NCBI RefSeq assembly: GCF_000214175.1
Contig: NC_015564.1
Location: forward strand, 3,534,001 to 3,598,000
Reading direction: 5' to 3'
DNA length: 64,000 bases
DNA from: Hoyosella subflava DQS3-9A1
GTDB taxonomy: Bacteria; Actinomycetota; Actinomycetes; Mycobacteriales; Mycobacteriaceae
Shown here one piece after another: positions 38,384 through 49,777 of this stretch. The notes beneath the pieces are model-generated. The model did not search any database and was not told where the DNA came from. It saw only the letters and a list, made by a program, of their open reading frames with translations. Each line of letters begins with the position of its first letter. The first letter of the stretch is position 1. The position numbers and the translations under genes were made by a program.

Positions 38384-39253
38384 TCAGCTCTGACCACGAT
38401 CGTCGTGGGCAGCGGCGATGCGCACGAACTCGGCGATGCCCAGCTTCTCGCCGCGCTCTGCCGGATTGATTCCTGCCGCAGCAAGGATCTCGCCGGCTTC
38501 TTTCGCTGAACCAGCCCACGTGGCCAGTGCTGATCGGAGTGTTTTGCGGCGCTGGGAGAACGCGGCATCGATGACGGCGAACACCGCGCGACGGTGGCGG
38601 TCACTGACGTCCCAGGGTGGTTCGCTGTACCGGTCGATCCGGACCAGACCCGAATCCACGTTCGGCACCGGCCAGAACACGGCACGTCCGACGGAGCCGG
38701 CACGGCGAACATTTCCAAAGAAAGCTGCCTTTGCGCTGGGAACTCCATAGGTGCGGCTCCCTGGTGGCGCAGCAAGACGGTCGGCTACCTCCGCCTGGAC
38801 CATTACCAGCAGTGTGCGCAGCGTCGGCAGTTCCGTGAGCAGATGCAACAGTACGGGGACCGCGACGTTATACGGCAGGTTCGCGACCATCGCCTGGGGG
38901 GATCGGTGCGTGTCGGGCAGTTCCGCCGCCCTGACGCGCAAGGCATCCGCGGTTACCACCGCCAGATTCGCCGCCATTCCCGGAGCATGCGTCCGCACTG
39001 TAAGGGGCAGGTGCCCGGCGAGCACGGGATCGATCTCGACCGCAACAACGGGGTGCCCCGCATCGAGCAGCGCCAGCGTCAGTGAGCCAAGCCCCGGTCC
39101 GACTTCGAGGACGGTTTCCCCGGCTGCGAGGCCCGCAGCGCTGACGATGCGGCGGACGGTGTTCGGATCGTGCACGAAGTTCTGCCCCAGTTGCTTCGTC
39201 GGCCTGACGCTGAGGCGCGCCGCGAGGGTGCGGATATCAGCGGGGCTGAGCAG
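38384..39253 (-). CDS. ksgA: 16S rRNA dimethyladenosine transferase
   Basis: KsgA dimethylates two adenosines near the 3' end of 16S rRNA. SAM motif I is [19 protein letters not shown], and the catalytic motif is [15 protein letters not shown]. The GTG at 39175 would cut off the conserved N-terminus, which is present in frame: [20 protein letters not shown], then GQNFVHD. Upstream of that the frame is open to about 39352 but contains no ATG, GTG or TTG. I place the start at CTG 39253 (289 aa) because a strong hairpin at 39282-39310 bars starts further up. The function is certain, the start is not. Confidence 0.85.
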   Translation of the reverse strand: MLSPADIRTLAARLSVRPTKQLGQNFVHDPNTVRRIVSAAGLAAGETVLEVGPGLGSLTLALLDAGHPVVAVEIDPVLAGHLPLTVRTHAPGMAANLAVVTADALRVRAAELPDTHRSPQAMVANLPYNVAVPVLLHLLTELPTLRTLLVMVQAEVADRLAAPPGSRTYGVPSAKAAFFGNVRRAGSVGRAVFWPVPNVDSGLVRIDRYSEPPWDVSDRHRRAVFAVIDAAFSQRRKTLRSALATWAGSAKEAGEILAAAGINPAERGEKLGIAEFVRIAAAHDDRGQS

Positions 39254-39281
39254 GCTTGAGGGGGTTCTGGACGCACGCGAA

Positions 39282-39310
39282 GACCCCGGGTCCGCGAGGG
39301 ACCCGGGGTC
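39282..39310 (-). terminator. Strong hairpin between rpfB and ksgA
   Basis: A 12-bp perfect stem, GACCCCGGGTCC paired with GGACCCGGGGTC around a five-base loop, lies 106 bp past the rpfB stop and about 28 bp before the inferred ksgA start. It could terminate rpfB transcription or control ksgA expression. No long T-run follows. Confidence 0.6.
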
Positions 39311-39415
39311 AGCGTCACTGACGTCATCGGTGTTTCCGCCGTAATGAGCGTGGTTCAGTGCAGTCTCGTCTTTCGGCTACATGCGGGTTTGGGCCGCATT
39401 GGCTAGGTCTAGCGA

Positions 39416-40570
<1,155 letters not shown>

Positions 40571-40824
40571 TCAGTGAGTAAATGTGGTGTTGGCTCACTG
40601 AGTCGGGCTTCTCCATCCCGGATGTCGATAACAAAACAGTAACGAGCGGGTGCTAGCTGGAGCAAGCATTTCGCTGATAATGAGAGCTGTTGCACATTTC
40701 AGCGAAAGTAAAGAAACTCGCGGATTAATTTATGTACAGCGGCAACTTGCCGTTGCATTAAGCATTGAACCAGCTAGAAGGCACGATTTGGGTAAAACCA
40801 GCCCAATTCACATTAGCTATCAAA

Positions 40825-40840
40825 TGTGCCATGAGTCACA
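40825..40840. promoter_or_regulatory. CRP/GlxR-type site (near-consensus)
   Basis: TGTGC-CATGAG-TCACA matches the TGTGA-N6-TCACA consensus at nine of ten positions. It lies 291 bp upstream of rpfB, 62 bp centre-to-centre from a perfect site. Confidence 0.5.
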
Positions 40841-40886
40841 TCAGTACCAGGCGAACCAGGCACGACAAACACGTCACGACCATTTA

Positions 40887-40902
40887 TGTGATGGCGATCA
40901 CA
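40887..40902. promoter_or_regulatory. CRP/GlxR-type site (perfect consensus)
   Basis: TGTGA-TGGCGA-TCACA is an exact match to the cAMP-receptor consensus, in the rpfB upstream region. GlxR/CRP control of rpf genes is established in Corynebacterium and Mycobacterium. It may alternatively act on another, undetected transcript. Confidence 0.65.
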
Positions 40903-41115
40903 TTAATTCAGGCGCGTTACGTGACCACAAAAGGCAATCCGCAAGAATGCCGTTTACATAAACTCTGCACGACGTACACGCAGACGTCTGAGGTATGCCC
41001 ATACGTCGGGGCAGGAACCGACAGTCAAGTTTCAAACGTTGATTGCAGTGACGCCCCGGCATATCTCGGACGTTTCGCACACAACGTGACTGGCGGTGAC
41101 TGGCCAAGGCCCGGC

Positions 41116-41946
41116 TCAGAGCTTGTACACCCCGCGCGCAGTCGCAGTAGTGGCAGCAGCCAGTTCCGCGGGATCGTCACCACGAATCTCAGCCAGCGCC
41201 TGCACGGTATACGGCAGACAATACGATTCGTTCGGAGCACCGCGATAGGGGTGCGGAGTCAGATAGGGGGCATCTGTCTCGACCAGCAGCTGCCCCGCGG
41301 GAATCAGCGTTGCGGCCTCGTGCAGTGCACGCGCGTTGCGGAAGCTCACCGTGCCGGAGAGGCTCAGTACCCATCCCTCGTCGATGCACAGGCGCGCCAT
41401 CTCGGGGCCGGACGAAAAACAATGGAAAATCACCGTCTCTGGCGCTCCTTCGGACTTCAGCACCCGGACGAGAGCGTCGTCAGCTTCGCGATTGTGAATC
41501 ATCAGCGGCTTCGAGACACGCTTCGCAAGGTCGATATGCCAGCGGAACGCTTCTTCCTGCTCGGGTATCTCCGCGCAGCCGTCGAGCTTCCCGGGCCAGT
41601 AGAAATCGAGGCCAGTCTCCCCAACCGCGACCGTGCGCTCATCCTCCGCCAGGGCCTCAAGGACCGACTTCGCATGGTCATCAAGATGTTGCGCCCGGGT
41701 CGGGTGCAGCGCAGTCGCTGCGAAAACCCGCTCATCCCAGTGCGCGAGCCGGACGGCCAGCTCAGCTGCCGCGAGATCGTCGGCGACGGTGACGATCGTG
41801 CCCACGCCAGCGGACGCCGCGCGGTCGACGATGGTCTGCAAGGACGCCTCATCCGTCGCACCGCACGCGTCGAGGTGCGTGTGCGCATCCACAAGCGAGC
41901 CGAGCGGTTCCGGGACTGGCGGAGCTTCGCGTTTCTTCGACGTCAT
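41116..41946 (-). CDS. tatD: TatD-family metal-dependent hydrolase
   Basis: This 276-residue TIM-barrel nuclease of the TatD group works in 3'-5' DNA processing and quality control. Metal ligands are seen in [29 protein letters not shown] and IFHCFSSG, and [15 protein letters not shown] closes the active site. ATG 41946 overlaps the metG stop by 4 bp (ATGA), so metG-tatD is translationally coupled; the upstream in-frame start is not needed. Confidence 0.94.
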   Translation of the reverse strand: MTSKKREAPPVPEPLGSLVDAHTHLDACGATDEASLQTIVDRAASAGVGTIVTVADDLAAAELAVRLAHWDERVFAATALHPTRAQHLDDHAKSVLEALAEDERTVAVGETGLDFYWPGKLDGCAEIPEQEEAFRWHIDLAKRVSKPLMIHNREADDALVRVLKSEGAPETVIFHCFSSGPEMARLCIDEGWVLSLSGTVSFRNARALHEAATLIPAGQLLVETDAPYLTPHPYRGAPNESYCLPYTVQALAEIRGDDPAELAAATTATARGVYKL

Positions 41947-43778
41947 TTGGTGATCGGCGCCCATTCGGGTCCAGTTTCGCCCAGGCTCGGGTCAAGCTTT
42001 GTGAACAGTGGCGTCGGCTTCGTCAGCTTGGTTCCGGGCTTGATGTCTCCGCGGCCCCACCGGGCCTGCTCGCTGGCGTAATCGCCCATCAGAACCGGGT
42101 AGCTCCGCCCTGCCTCCGGCAGATTCACACCTACAGGCTCCACCTGCGTGGTGTCGTCAGCAACCTCGCGGATCTCCGGTTGCGCGGCCCAGACCCCCTC
42201 ACCGCCTAACAGTTCGTGCACCTTCTGCGCCGAGTGCGGCAAGAACGGGGTCAGCAGCGCATTCGCGTCCGACACCACCTGCAGCGAGGTGTGAAGCACA
42301 GTCGCGAGCCGGTCACGCTGATCTGGATCCTTCGCGAGCTTCCACGGCTCGAGCGCGGAAATGTATTTGTTGGCGGCAGTGACCACTCGCATGCCCTCAT
42401 TGGCGGCAGCGCGGAAACGGCTCCGCTGCAGATGCTGCCCGGCCGTTGCGAAAGCCGCCTCGGCCGTGCGCAGCAGTTCGACGTCAAACTCCGTCAGCGT
42501 GGCTGGCGCCGGGATCTCCCCGAAGTTCTTATGTGCCATCGACACGGAACGATTGACGAGGTTGCCCCACTCGTTCGCGAGTTCGAAGTTCGTGCGGCGA
42601 ATGAACTCATCCCAGGTGAAGTCGGTGTCTTGCGATTCTGGGCCCGCCACCGCGATGAAATACCGCAGTGGGTCGGCACCAAAGTCACGCAAAAAGTCGC
42701 GTACGTAGATGACGGTGCCGCGGCTTGTCGAGAATTTTGATCCACTCATCGTCAGGAACTCACTCGACACCACTTCGGTGGGGAGGTTCAGATCACCGAG
42801 CGGTCCCGCTGACCCGCCGCGCGCGCCATGCCCCGAATATCCGAGCAGTTCCGCAGGCCAGATCTGCGAGTGGAACGTGATGTTGTCCTTGCCCATGAAG
42901 TAGTAGCTGACCGCTTCAGGATCAGTCCACCATTTGCGCCATGCCTCCGGATCGCCGGTGCGCGCGGCCCACTCGATACTCGCCGACAAGTAGCCGATGA
43001 CGGCATCGAACCAGACGTACAGCTTCTTGTCAGGGCGGTTCGACCAACCGTCCAGCGGGATCGGTACACCCCAGTCGATATCGCGGCTCATCGCGCGCGG
43101 GCGGAGGTTATCGATGAGATTCAGGCTGAAGCGCAGCACATTGGGGCGCCAGTCCGTGCGCCCCTTGAGCCACAGTCCCAGCGCGTCGGCGAGCGCGGGC
43201 AGGTCCAGGAAGAAGTGCTCCGTTTCGACGAACTTCGGCGTCTCCCCGTTAAGCTTCGACCGCGGGTTCAGCAAATCGATGGGGTCGAGTTGGTTACCGC
43301 AGTTATCGCACTGGTCGCCCCGTGCGCCGTCGTACCCACAGATCGGACAGGTGCCTTCGACGTAGCGGTCCGGCAATGTGCGGCCCGTTGACGGGCTGAT
43401 CGCACCTGTCGTGGTCTTCGGAACGAGGTAACCGTTCTTGTGGAGGGTGCGGAAAAGTTCCTGCACCACCGCGTAGTGGTTGCGCGTAGTCGTGCGGGTG
43501 AACAAGTCGTAGCTCAGACCGAGCCCGGCAAGGTCTTCAACGATGACGCGGTTGTAGCGATCCGCGAGCTCACGCGGCGTGGTGCCCTCTTGATCCGCCT
43601 GCACCAGGATCGGCGTGCCGTGCTCATCCGTCCCCGAGATCATCAGTACGTCATTGCCCACCATGCGCTGGTAGCGAGCAAAGACGTCGGACGGAACACC
43701 AAAACCGGACACGTGCCCAATGTGGCGCGGGCCATTCGTGTACGGCCAGGCAACCGCCGTAAGAACTCGGGTAGACAT
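41943..43778 (-). CDS. metG: Methionyl-tRNA synthetase
   Basis: This class I synthetase has 611 residues counted from ATG 43778 ([17 protein letters not shown]). The HIGH box is [13 protein letters not shown] zinc knuckle with four Cys is [18 protein letters not shown], and the KMSKS box appears as [10 protein letters not shown]. An anticodon-binding helical domain completes it ([17 protein letters not shown]). There is no C-terminal tRNA-binding EMAP domain, as in mycobacteria. The longer frame upstream of 43778 has no homology. Confidence 0.96.
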   Translation of the reverse strand: MSTRVLTAVAWPYTNGPRHIGHVSGFGVPSDVFARYQRMVGNDVLMISGTDEHGTPILVQADQEGTTPRELADRYNRVIVEDLAGLGLSYDLFTRTTTRNHYAVVQELFRTLHKNGYLVPKTTTGAISPSTGRTLPDRYVEGTCPICGYDGARGDQCDNCGNQLDPIDLLNPRSKLNGETPKFVETEHFFLDLPALADALGLWLKGRTDWRPNVLRFSLNLIDNLRPRAMSRDIDWGVPIPLDGWSNRPDKKLYVWFDAVIGYLSASIEWAARTGDPEAWRKWWTDPEAVSYYFMGKDNITFHSQIWPAELLGYSGHGARGGSAGPLGDLNLPTEVVSSEFLTMSGSKFSTSRGTVIYVRDFLRDFGADPLRYFIAVAGPESQDTDFTWDEFIRRTNFELANEWGNLVNRSVSMAHKNFGEIPAPATLTEFDVELLRTAEAAFATAGQHLQRSRFRAAANEGMRVVTAANKYISALEPWKLAKDPDQRDRLATVLHTSLQVVSDANALLTPFLPHSAQKVHELLGGEGVWAAQPEIREVADDTTQVEPVGVNLPEAGRSYPVLMGDYASEQARWGRGDIKPGTKLTKPTPLFTKLDPSLGETGPEWAPITK

Positions 43779-43914
43779 GCGTTCCAGCCTATTCGTTGAG
43801 GGTGCCGGATTCCCAACCCGGCCAGATTCACACGGCCAGATAGCGCGCCAAGAATAGGGCTCAGCCGGGGCGCATCCCACACCTTTCCAACAAGAACAGG
43901 CATACTGCGGTCCC

Positions 43915-45408
43915 ATGGGGAACACCACCGAGCGATCGCGACGAGCGCGGACCACGCGTGCCGGCCAGAGCTCACGCGGACGTTCGAAGCCAAGCGCCGA
44001 TGGACACGGTAACGCTTCGTCTGTCCGGTGGTCAGAAACGCAGCAGCCCAGCCACGCTACCGAAGAGCAGTGGAATTGGCCCGGCCGCTTCGCCAGCCCG
44101 GGCGCGGATCCCCACACACTTGTTCACGAAATGATCCTCACTGGCGCCGAGGCGTCTATCACGGCGCAGCGGGGCCGTCGTGGCGGCACGCCCAGCGCGA
44201 AACGTGTCGCGGAACAGCTCGCGCAGATCGACGCGGGCCGTGAACCGTGGCTGGCGACCCGGATCGCATCAGACATTCTCCTTTCAGCGATGGATTCGCT
44301 ATATGAGCACGGCTGGCAGCCGCGAGACGTAATTCACGTGGTCGAACGCGCGCATCCTCAGCACGTGACAGACCTTGCTCTCGCGACAGTCGCCTTCCAG
44401 GCTGCGCTGACGAACGCGTCGCAGCGGGCGCCGCTCTCCTGGGTGGAGCAGCTGGACGACGTTGCTGCGGCCTGCCCGGACCTTGCGGACACCATGCGAT
44501 GGGCAGCGGTCCGTAACCCCGGTAACCGGCCATACTTGCTTGCGCTCGGGGGCGAGCCCCCACTCCAGACGGACTGGCCGGCTGTCCTCACGCTCATCGG
44601 CCGGTGGCATGATCTGCCGGTCTGGCCGCAAGTGTGCACTCCTCCCTCGCAATGGCCAGAGCAGCGGGCCGACGCCGCTCCGCGCACCCACTGTTCAGGA
44701 CCAGTTGATTCGCGGGTGCTGAACAAGGTTCGCGGTTTACTCGCCAAAGCTGAGGCGACAACCTATTCCGGTGAAGCCGAGGCTTTCACCGCCAAGGCAC
44801 AGGAACTCATGACGCGCTACGCGATTGACTCGGCGTTGCTGCGATCAGAACACTCGCGTGCCGACATTCTCACGACGCGGATTCACATCGACAATCCATA
44901 CACAAAAGCGAAGGTTCACCTGCTCCACGAAATAAGTCTGGCGAACCGGGTGCGTGTCGTGTGGGACGCGGAATACGCGGTGGCAACCGCCGTGGGTACC
45001 CCAGTGGACCTGCGGCAGGTCGAGATGCTGTACACCTCGGTGCTCGTGCAGGCGACTCATGCGATGACTGAACTCGGCCGTGGAAGCGACGATGGTTCCA
45101 CGAGAACCGCGAGCTTCCGGCGGGCGTTCCTGTTTGCCTTCGCAGTCCGTGTCGGCCAGCGCCTTCAGGAAGTCGGCGAGGAAACCACGGCGCGGGCCGC
45201 GAAACGCGCGCGGCGCAACGGAAAACGGCTGCTCCCAATCCTGGCTGCGCAGAACGAAGCGGTGAACGCAGAATTCGAGCGCTTGTTTCCGAGGACAGAG
45301 AAGCAAACAGCATCTCCCATGGATGCTCGCGGCTGGATTGCCGGTAAGGTCGCGGCCGACCAGGCAGTTTTGCAGCCAGCGGGGGTAGCGCTCGAAGGGG
45401 CGTCCTGA
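43915..45408 (+). CDS. DUF2786 domain protein
   Basis: This 497-residue protein has a basic, disordered N-terminus at 1-45 ([19 protein letters not shown]). A helical middle region follows, then a DUF2786 domain at about 262-305 ([37 protein letters not shown]). A C-terminal metallopeptidase-like helical part comes last (for example [19 protein letters not shown]). DUF2786 occurs in phage and chromosomal proteins; function is not established. It is divergent from metG across 136 bp and lies 19 bp upstream of pabB on the same strand. Confidence 0.75.
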   Translation: MGNTTERSRRARTTRAGQSSRGRSKPSADGHGNASSVRWSETQQPSHATEEQWNWPGRFASPGADPHTLVHEMILTGAEASITAQRGRRGGTPSAKRVAEQLAQIDAGREPWLATRIASDILLSAMDSLYEHGWQPRDVIHVVERAHPQHVTDLALATVAFQAALTNASQRAPLSWVEQLDDVAAACPDLADTMRWAAVRNPGNRPYLLALGGEPPLQTDWPAVLTLIGRWHDLPVWPQVCTPPSQWPEQRADAAPRTHCSGPVDSRVLNKVRGLLAKAEATTYSGEAEAFTAKAQELMTRYAIDSALLRSEHSRADILTTRIHIDNPYTKAKVHLLHEISLANRVRVVWDAEYAVATAVGTPVDLRQVEMLYTSVLVQATHAMTELGRGSDDGSTRTASFRRAFLFAFAVRVGQRLQEVGEETTARAAKRARRNGKRLLPILAAQNEAVNAEFERLFPRTEKQTASPMDARGWIAGKVAADQAVLQPAGVALEGAS

Positions 45409-45427
45409 CCCGTGCGACTCTTAACCA

Positions 45428-46672
45428 GTGCGATGTGAGCGCATCGGTGAAGGTTTCCGTGCCGCGGATGTTCTGCGGGCGCTAGCTTCGCGCGCCCAGC
45501 AAACTGGTGCACCACCCCCCGCGGCGGTGACCGGAAACTGGTTCGGTTCCCTCGCCATCATCGCTCCCGAACTCGCCACGCACACCGACAACTCTCCGCA
45601 TCCCTTTGGGGAAATCGACACCGTTGCCGCGTCAGGAGACGCCGTGGGTGGCGGATGGTTCGGTTACCTCTCGTACCCGGACACCGGTCCAGACGGCACG
45701 ACAGGTCCCCTCCCGCGGATGGCGGGCGGGTACACCGATAGCGTGCTGCGTCTGGATCGAAGTGGCACCTGGTGGTTCGAATCTCTCAGCGGCGCAGCCT
45801 GTCCCGATTGGCTGCGCCGTCTCATCGTGTCGCCTGCACTGCCGCCGTCAGCCCCATGGACCTGCCGTTGGGAACCGCCAAGCCGAGAAGTACACAGGTA
45901 TGGGGTCGAGGCGTGCCTTGAGGCCATCAGGGCAGGCGAGGTGTATCAAGCATGCGTATGCGGGCATTACACCGGGAAGTTCGAGGGCGCTCCACTCGAC
46001 TTCTTCACCGATGCGATCACCGCGACGCAGCCGTCGAAAGCAGCTTTCCTCCAGGGCGCCTGGGGCTCTGTCGCCTCACTTTCGCCAGAACTTTTCCTGT
46101 CCCGCAAGGGCCGCGTCGTGGAATCCAGTCCGATTAAGGGGACGCTGCCGATCGACGCCGACCCCGCGCTGCTGCGCAATTCGGTGAAGGACGTTGCGGA
46201 GAACGTGATGATCGTCGACCTCGTCCGGAACGACCTCGGCAGACTCGCCGACTCCGGCTCAGTCACCGTCACCGACCTCCTCGGTGTCTATCCCGCGCCG
46301 GGGGTGTGGCACTTAGTCTCCACAGTGCAAGCCCACATTGACGACCGCATACCGGTGCGCGCGCTGCTCGAGGCAACGTTCCCACCAGCTTCCGTCACCG
46401 GAACGCCGAAACATCGCGCCCGAACCCTGTTGCAGCACTGGGAGCCGTCCCCGCGCGGCGTGTACTGCGGCACCGTAGGGTTCCACTCTCCCATCGCCGG
46501 GCTCGAACTGAACGTGGCGATCAGGACAGTCGAGTTCACTGTTGACGGCCAGTGCCGACTCGGTGTCGGGGGTGGCATCACCATCGATTCTGTACCGGAC
46601 CGCGAGTGGAACGAATGCGTCGACAAGGCAGCGACGATCGTCGGCCTCACCCCTTCGGCGTCACTCCGCTGA
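45428..46672 (+). CDS. pabB: Aminodeoxychorismate synthase component I
   Basis: This 414-residue chorismate-binding enzyme for p-aminobenzoate and folate synthesis shows the ADC-synthase hallmark SPIKGTLP, whose Lys forms the covalent intermediate, as opposed to PIAGT of anthranilate synthase. EVYQACVCGHYTG, SLSPELFLS, LVRNDLGRLADSGSV, the TFPPASVTGTPKHRA loop and YCGTVGFHSP are also present. The GTG start is supported by family length. The glutamine amidotransferase partner is not in the window. The 3' end overlaps convergent rsmI by 12 bp. Confidence 0.92.
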   Translation: MRCERIGEGFRAADVLRALASRAQQTGAPPPAAVTGNWFGSLAIIAPELATHTDNSPHPFGEIDTVAASGDAVGGGWFGYLSYPDTGPDGTTGPLPRMAGGYTDSVLRLDRSGTWWFESLSGAACPDWLRRLIVSPALPPSAPWTCRWEPPSREVHRYGVEACLEAIRAGEVYQACVCGHYTGKFEGAPLDFFTDAITATQPSKAAFLQGAWGSVASLSPELFLSRKGRVVESSPIKGTLPIDADPALLRNSVKDVAENVMIVDLVRNDLGRLADSGSVTVTDLLGVYPAPGVWHLVSTVQAHIDDRIPVRALLEATFPPASVTGTPKHRARTLLQHWEPSPRGVYCGTVGFHSPIAGLELNVAIRTVEFTVDGQCRLGVGGGITIDSVPDREWNECVDKAATIVGLTPSASLR

Positions 46673-47500
46673 CGTCCGCTGCGCGAGCACCGCCTCGTAC
46701 AGTTCGCGCTTCGACACGCCCGCCCGCTCCGCGATCACGGCGCACGCCTCCTTCAGCCTGCTGCCTGCTGCCACGAGGCGTTCGACGTCTGCGACCTGAT
46801 CGCCCACACTCCGCGCAGCGGGTTGCGCGCCCTCGAGCACCACGGTGATCTCGCCGCGGACGTGCCCCTTCGCCCAGTCGGCAAGCTCGCGCAGTGTGCC
46901 CCTCTTTACTTCCTCGTACGTCTTGGTCAGTTCGCGGCACACCGCAGCGCGACGCTGCGGGCCGAGCACGCTGACAGCATCATCGAGGCATTCTGAAAGG
47001 CGGTGCGGCGCTTCGAAGAACACGCACGCACGCGGTTCGTCGCGCAACCCGTTGAAGAACTCGCGCCGCGCGCCCTGCTTGCGTGGCGGGAAACCATCAA
47101 AACAGAACCGATCCACAGGCAGGCCAGAGAGCGCCAGCGCGGTCGTTACCGCGGAGGGCCCGGGCAGGCATGTGACGGATAGTCCGCGTTCAGCACACGC
47201 GGCCACCAGCCGGTAGCCCGGATCACTGATCGACGGCATCCCCGCATCGGTCACTAGCAGCACGGTGTGCCCGCGAACAACCTCATCAACAAGGAGTGGG
47301 AGCCGCGTCCTTTCCACGTGGTCGTAGAAACTCACGACCTTCGCGGTCAGCGAAACGCCGAGCGCGGCGGCGAGTTGCCGGGTCCGGCGGGTGTCCTCAG
47401 CCGCAATGACGTCGGCGTCACGCAACAAGTCCATGAGGCGGGGTGACGCATCACGAATGTCACCGAGGGGTGTAGCGGCGAGTACAAGCTGTCCGGCCAT
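46661..47500 (-). CDS. rsmI: 16S rRNA 2'-O-ribose C1402 methyltransferase
   Basis: This 279-residue SAM-dependent enzyme of the tetrapyrrole-methylase fold begins LVLAATPLGDIRDASPRLMD and includes IAAEDTRRTRQLAAALG, LVTDAGMPSISDPGYRLV and CLPGPSAVTTALALSGLP. FFEAPHRLSECLDD is further on, and a C-terminal HTH-like tail ends it (RAGVSKRELYEAVLA). ATG 47500 is the family start; the long upstream frame crosses pmt in antisense. Only 24 bp separate it from the divergent pmt start, so their promoters must overlap the opposite coding ends. Confidence 0.94.
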   Translation of the reverse strand: MAGQLVLAATPLGDIRDASPRLMDLLRDADVIAAEDTRRTRQLAAALGVSLTAKVVSFYDHVERTRLPLLVDEVVRGHTVLLVTDAGMPSISDPGYRLVAACAERGLSVTCLPGPSAVTTALALSGLPVDRFCFDGFPPRKQGARREFFNGLRDEPRACVFFEAPHRLSECLDDAVSVLGPQRRAAVCRELTKTYEEVKRGTLRELADWAKGHVRGEITVVLEGAQPAARSVGDQVADVERLVAAGSRLKEACAVIAERAGVSKRELYEAVLAQRTSAE

Positions 47501-47524
47501 GGTGATACAGCCTACGATCATCGG

Positions 47525-49126
47525 GTGCCCGTGCTCAGTGCTGCCCGAAGACCGCCAGCTCACGCTGCGCGGGTCGCGCGGCACCCTCATCACCGGACAG
47601 CTGCGCATGCAGCCCCTGTGTCCAGTCCGGGAGCCCTGACGCCGGCCGACGATCCGATGCCCGCAGATACGCTCCGCGGGTGGCTCGTCGCCGGGTTTCT
47701 GACTTTCCTCGCCGCCCTCACACGGTTCACGGGGCTCCAGTCCCCCACAGATGCCGGCACGCCTGTATTCGATGAGAAGCACTACGTCACGCAGGCGTGG
47801 CAAATGCTGCGAGGCGGCTGGGTGGAGGACAACCCCGCGTATGGGCTCGTTGTGCATCCGCCGGTCGGTAAACAGCTCATCGCGCTCGGAGAAGCACTAT
47901 TTGGCTACTCTGCGTGGGGCTGGCGGTTTTCTGCTGCAGCCGCGGGCGTCGTCCTTGTCCTCCTGGTCACCCGGATCACTCGCCGTCTGGCGAGGTCGAC
48001 ACTCGTCGGCGCGATCGCCGGTGTCCTCATCCTCGTCGATGGTGTCACTTTCGTGACGTCTCGGATGGGCATGCTCGACATCTTCCTCGTGCTTTTCGTC
48101 GTCGCTGCCTTCGGTTGCCTGATCGTCGATCGTGATGACGTTCAGCGCCGGTACTCGCGTGTGTACGGGGAGGGGCGGATCAGTCAGACACCGTTCGGGC
48201 CGCGGATGGGGGTGCGCTGGTGGCGATTCGGTGCAGGCGTGCTGCTCGGTCTGGCATGTGCCACGAAGTGGTCCGGAATCTATGTGATCGTCTTCTTCGG
48301 CCTGATGACTGTGGCATTCGACCTCGCTGCCCGTTACCGCTTCGGCGTGCAGCGGCCCATTGCGGGGACTGCTGCGCGCGATGTGGCCCCAGGCTTGTGG
48401 GCATTAGTCGCCGTACCTGCAGGCGTCTATGTCGCAAGTTACTGGGCGTGGTTTTCCAGCGAGACGGCAGTTGACCGCCACGCGGTTGGTCGCGCCATCG
48501 GTGAGAGTGGTTCGTGGAGCTTTGTGCCCGACTCTCTGCGTGCCCTGTGGTACAACCACGGCAACGTTCTGGCGTTCCACACGGGGCTGACCAACACTGA
48601 TGGCCACATTCATCCGTGGGAGTCCAAGCCGTGGACGTGGCCGATGGGGCTGCGGCCGATGCTGTATTACTTTGCGCAGGGCGAGGATATTTCAGGTTGC
48701 AGTGCGAGTGAGTGCGTACGCGCTGTGATGCTTGTCGGCACGCCAGCGCTCTGGTGGCTCGCACTTCCCGTTCTCGCGTGGTCGCTCTGGAAGGTCCTCA
48801 CCTGCCGCGACTGGCGTTACGCTGCGGCACTCACCGGCTACGGTGCGGTATTTCTGCCCTGGTTTCTCACCCTCGACAGGCAGATGTACTACTTTTACGC
48901 CGCTCCAATGGCGCCTTTCATGATTATGCTCTTCGCGTTGGCGCTTGGAGAAATGCTTGGCCGACGGGGTCAGCCGCCGGAGCGTCAGCAGCTTGGCTTG
49001 CTCGTGGTGTGCGGCTACCTCGCGGTCGTTGTTGTCAACTTTGTCTGGCTGTACCCCATCCTGACGGCGCTACCGATCACGCCAGACATGTGGCAACGCC
49101 AATTGTGGTTGCCTAGCTGGCGTTGA
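47525..49126 (+). CDS. pmt: Protein O-mannosyltransferase
   Basis: This 533-residue polytopic GT39 enzyme transfers mannose from polyprenyl-phosphomannose to secreted proteins, the counterpart of Rv1002c. After a basic cytoplasmic N-terminus the first helix (WLVAGFLTFLAALTRFTG) is followed by the catalytic acidic loop TPVFDEKHYVTQAW. HPPVGKQLIALGEALFG comes next, and about ten further helices include YYWAWF-type and WFLTLDRQMYYFYAAP loops. GTG 47525 is used; a start at ATG 47657 would also keep all helices. Confidence 0.92.
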   Translation: MPVLSAARRPPAHAARVARHPHHRTAAHAAPVSSPGALTPADDPMPADTLRGWLVAGFLTFLAALTRFTGLQSPTDAGTPVFDEKHYVTQAWQMLRGGWVEDNPAYGLVVHPPVGKQLIALGEALFGYSAWGWRFSAAAAGVVLVLLVTRITRRLARSTLVGAIAGVLILVDGVTFVTSRMGMLDIFLVLFVVAAFGCLIVDRDDVQRRYSRVYGEGRISQTPFGPRMGVRWWRFGAGVLLGLACATKWSGIYVIVFFGLMTVAFDLAARYRFGVQRPIAGTAARDVAPGLWALVAVPAGVYVASYWAWFSSETAVDRHAVGRAIGESGSWSFVPDSLRALWYNHGNVLAFHTGLTNTDGHIHPWESKPWTWPMGLRPMLYYFAQGEDISGCSASECVRAVMLVGTPALWWLALPVLAWSLWKVLTCRDWRYAAALTGYGAVFLPWFLTLDRQMYYFYAAPMAPFMIMLFALALGEMLGRRGQPPERQQLGLLVVCGYLAVVVVNFVWLYPILTALPITPDMWQRQLWLPSWR

Positions 49127-49143
49127 CCGGAGCGTTTGGGTCG

Positions 49144-49563
49144 TCAGGAGAATCGGTTGAGGCCTGGAATCATGCGGTCGACGCTGAGACGGCCAGCCCC
49201 GCATGCAGCAATCAGCAAGGAGCCCACACCGAGCGCCAGGACCAGTTCGTAACCCCCGTCATCGACGAACACCCCGTTCTCCGCGTGGACAAGGACGAAT
49301 GCCCCAACCATGTCGCAGAACAGCAAGAAGCCCACCAGCGGCGTGAGTGCACCGATGATCAGAAGTGCCCCTCCTACGAGTTCGAGGTAGGTCACGACGT
49401 AGGCGCTGATCTCAGGGAGTGGGGCGTTGATTGAGGTGAAGAACGCCTGCACACCTTCGATTCCCTGATCGTTGAGCTTTTGCCATCCATGGGCAACGAA
49501 GATGATGCCGATGCCGACGCGGGCGATCAGCAATGCGATGTCACGGTGCCAGCCAGTACCCAT
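49144..49563 (-). CDS. DoxX-family membrane protein
   Basis: This 139-residue four-helix membrane protein of the DoxX family has the typical first helix LIARVGIGIIFVAHGWQKLN. Next are FFTSINAPLPEISAYVVTYLE-like segments (shown as APLPEISAYVVTYLELVGGA) and DMVGAFVLVHAENGVF. Such proteins are linked to quinone or thiosulfate redox and, in mycobacteria, to oxidative-stress complexes, but the role here is not determined. It converges with pmt, 17 bp between stops. Confidence 0.88.
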   Translation of the reverse strand: MGTGWHRDIALLIARVGIGIIFVAHGWQKLNDQGIEGVQAFFTSINAPLPEISAYVVTYLELVGGALLIIGALTPLVGFLLFCDMVGAFVLVHAENGVFVDDGGYELVLALGVGSLLIAACGAGRLSVDRMIPGLNRFS

Positions 49564-49777
49564 GATGCCTCCGTTGTGTGAACTAGCGGGCAGCCGCCGG
49601 GCGCGGCTATCCCATCATGATCAATTCTACGCCCAGACTATTTGACTGAGCAACTAGTTGTCCAGAAGCCTCACCGGCTGAGGGTACTGTTGCGTCACCG
49701 TACGGTTCTCGCCATAGTGAACAAAGCGGACACGGCAGCACTTGCCCCGCCCCGCCCGACGCCCTGAAGGAGGGGAC

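Noticed and set aside
38361-38519. Longer ispE frame starting at 38519
   Set aside because: The extra N-terminus overlaps ksgA out of frame and has no similarity to IspE.
40765-42081. 438-codon plus-strand frame beginning in the rpfB-tatD gap
   Set aside because: Most of it is antisense to tatD, there is no ribosome site, and the intergenic part contains the CRP-like sites.
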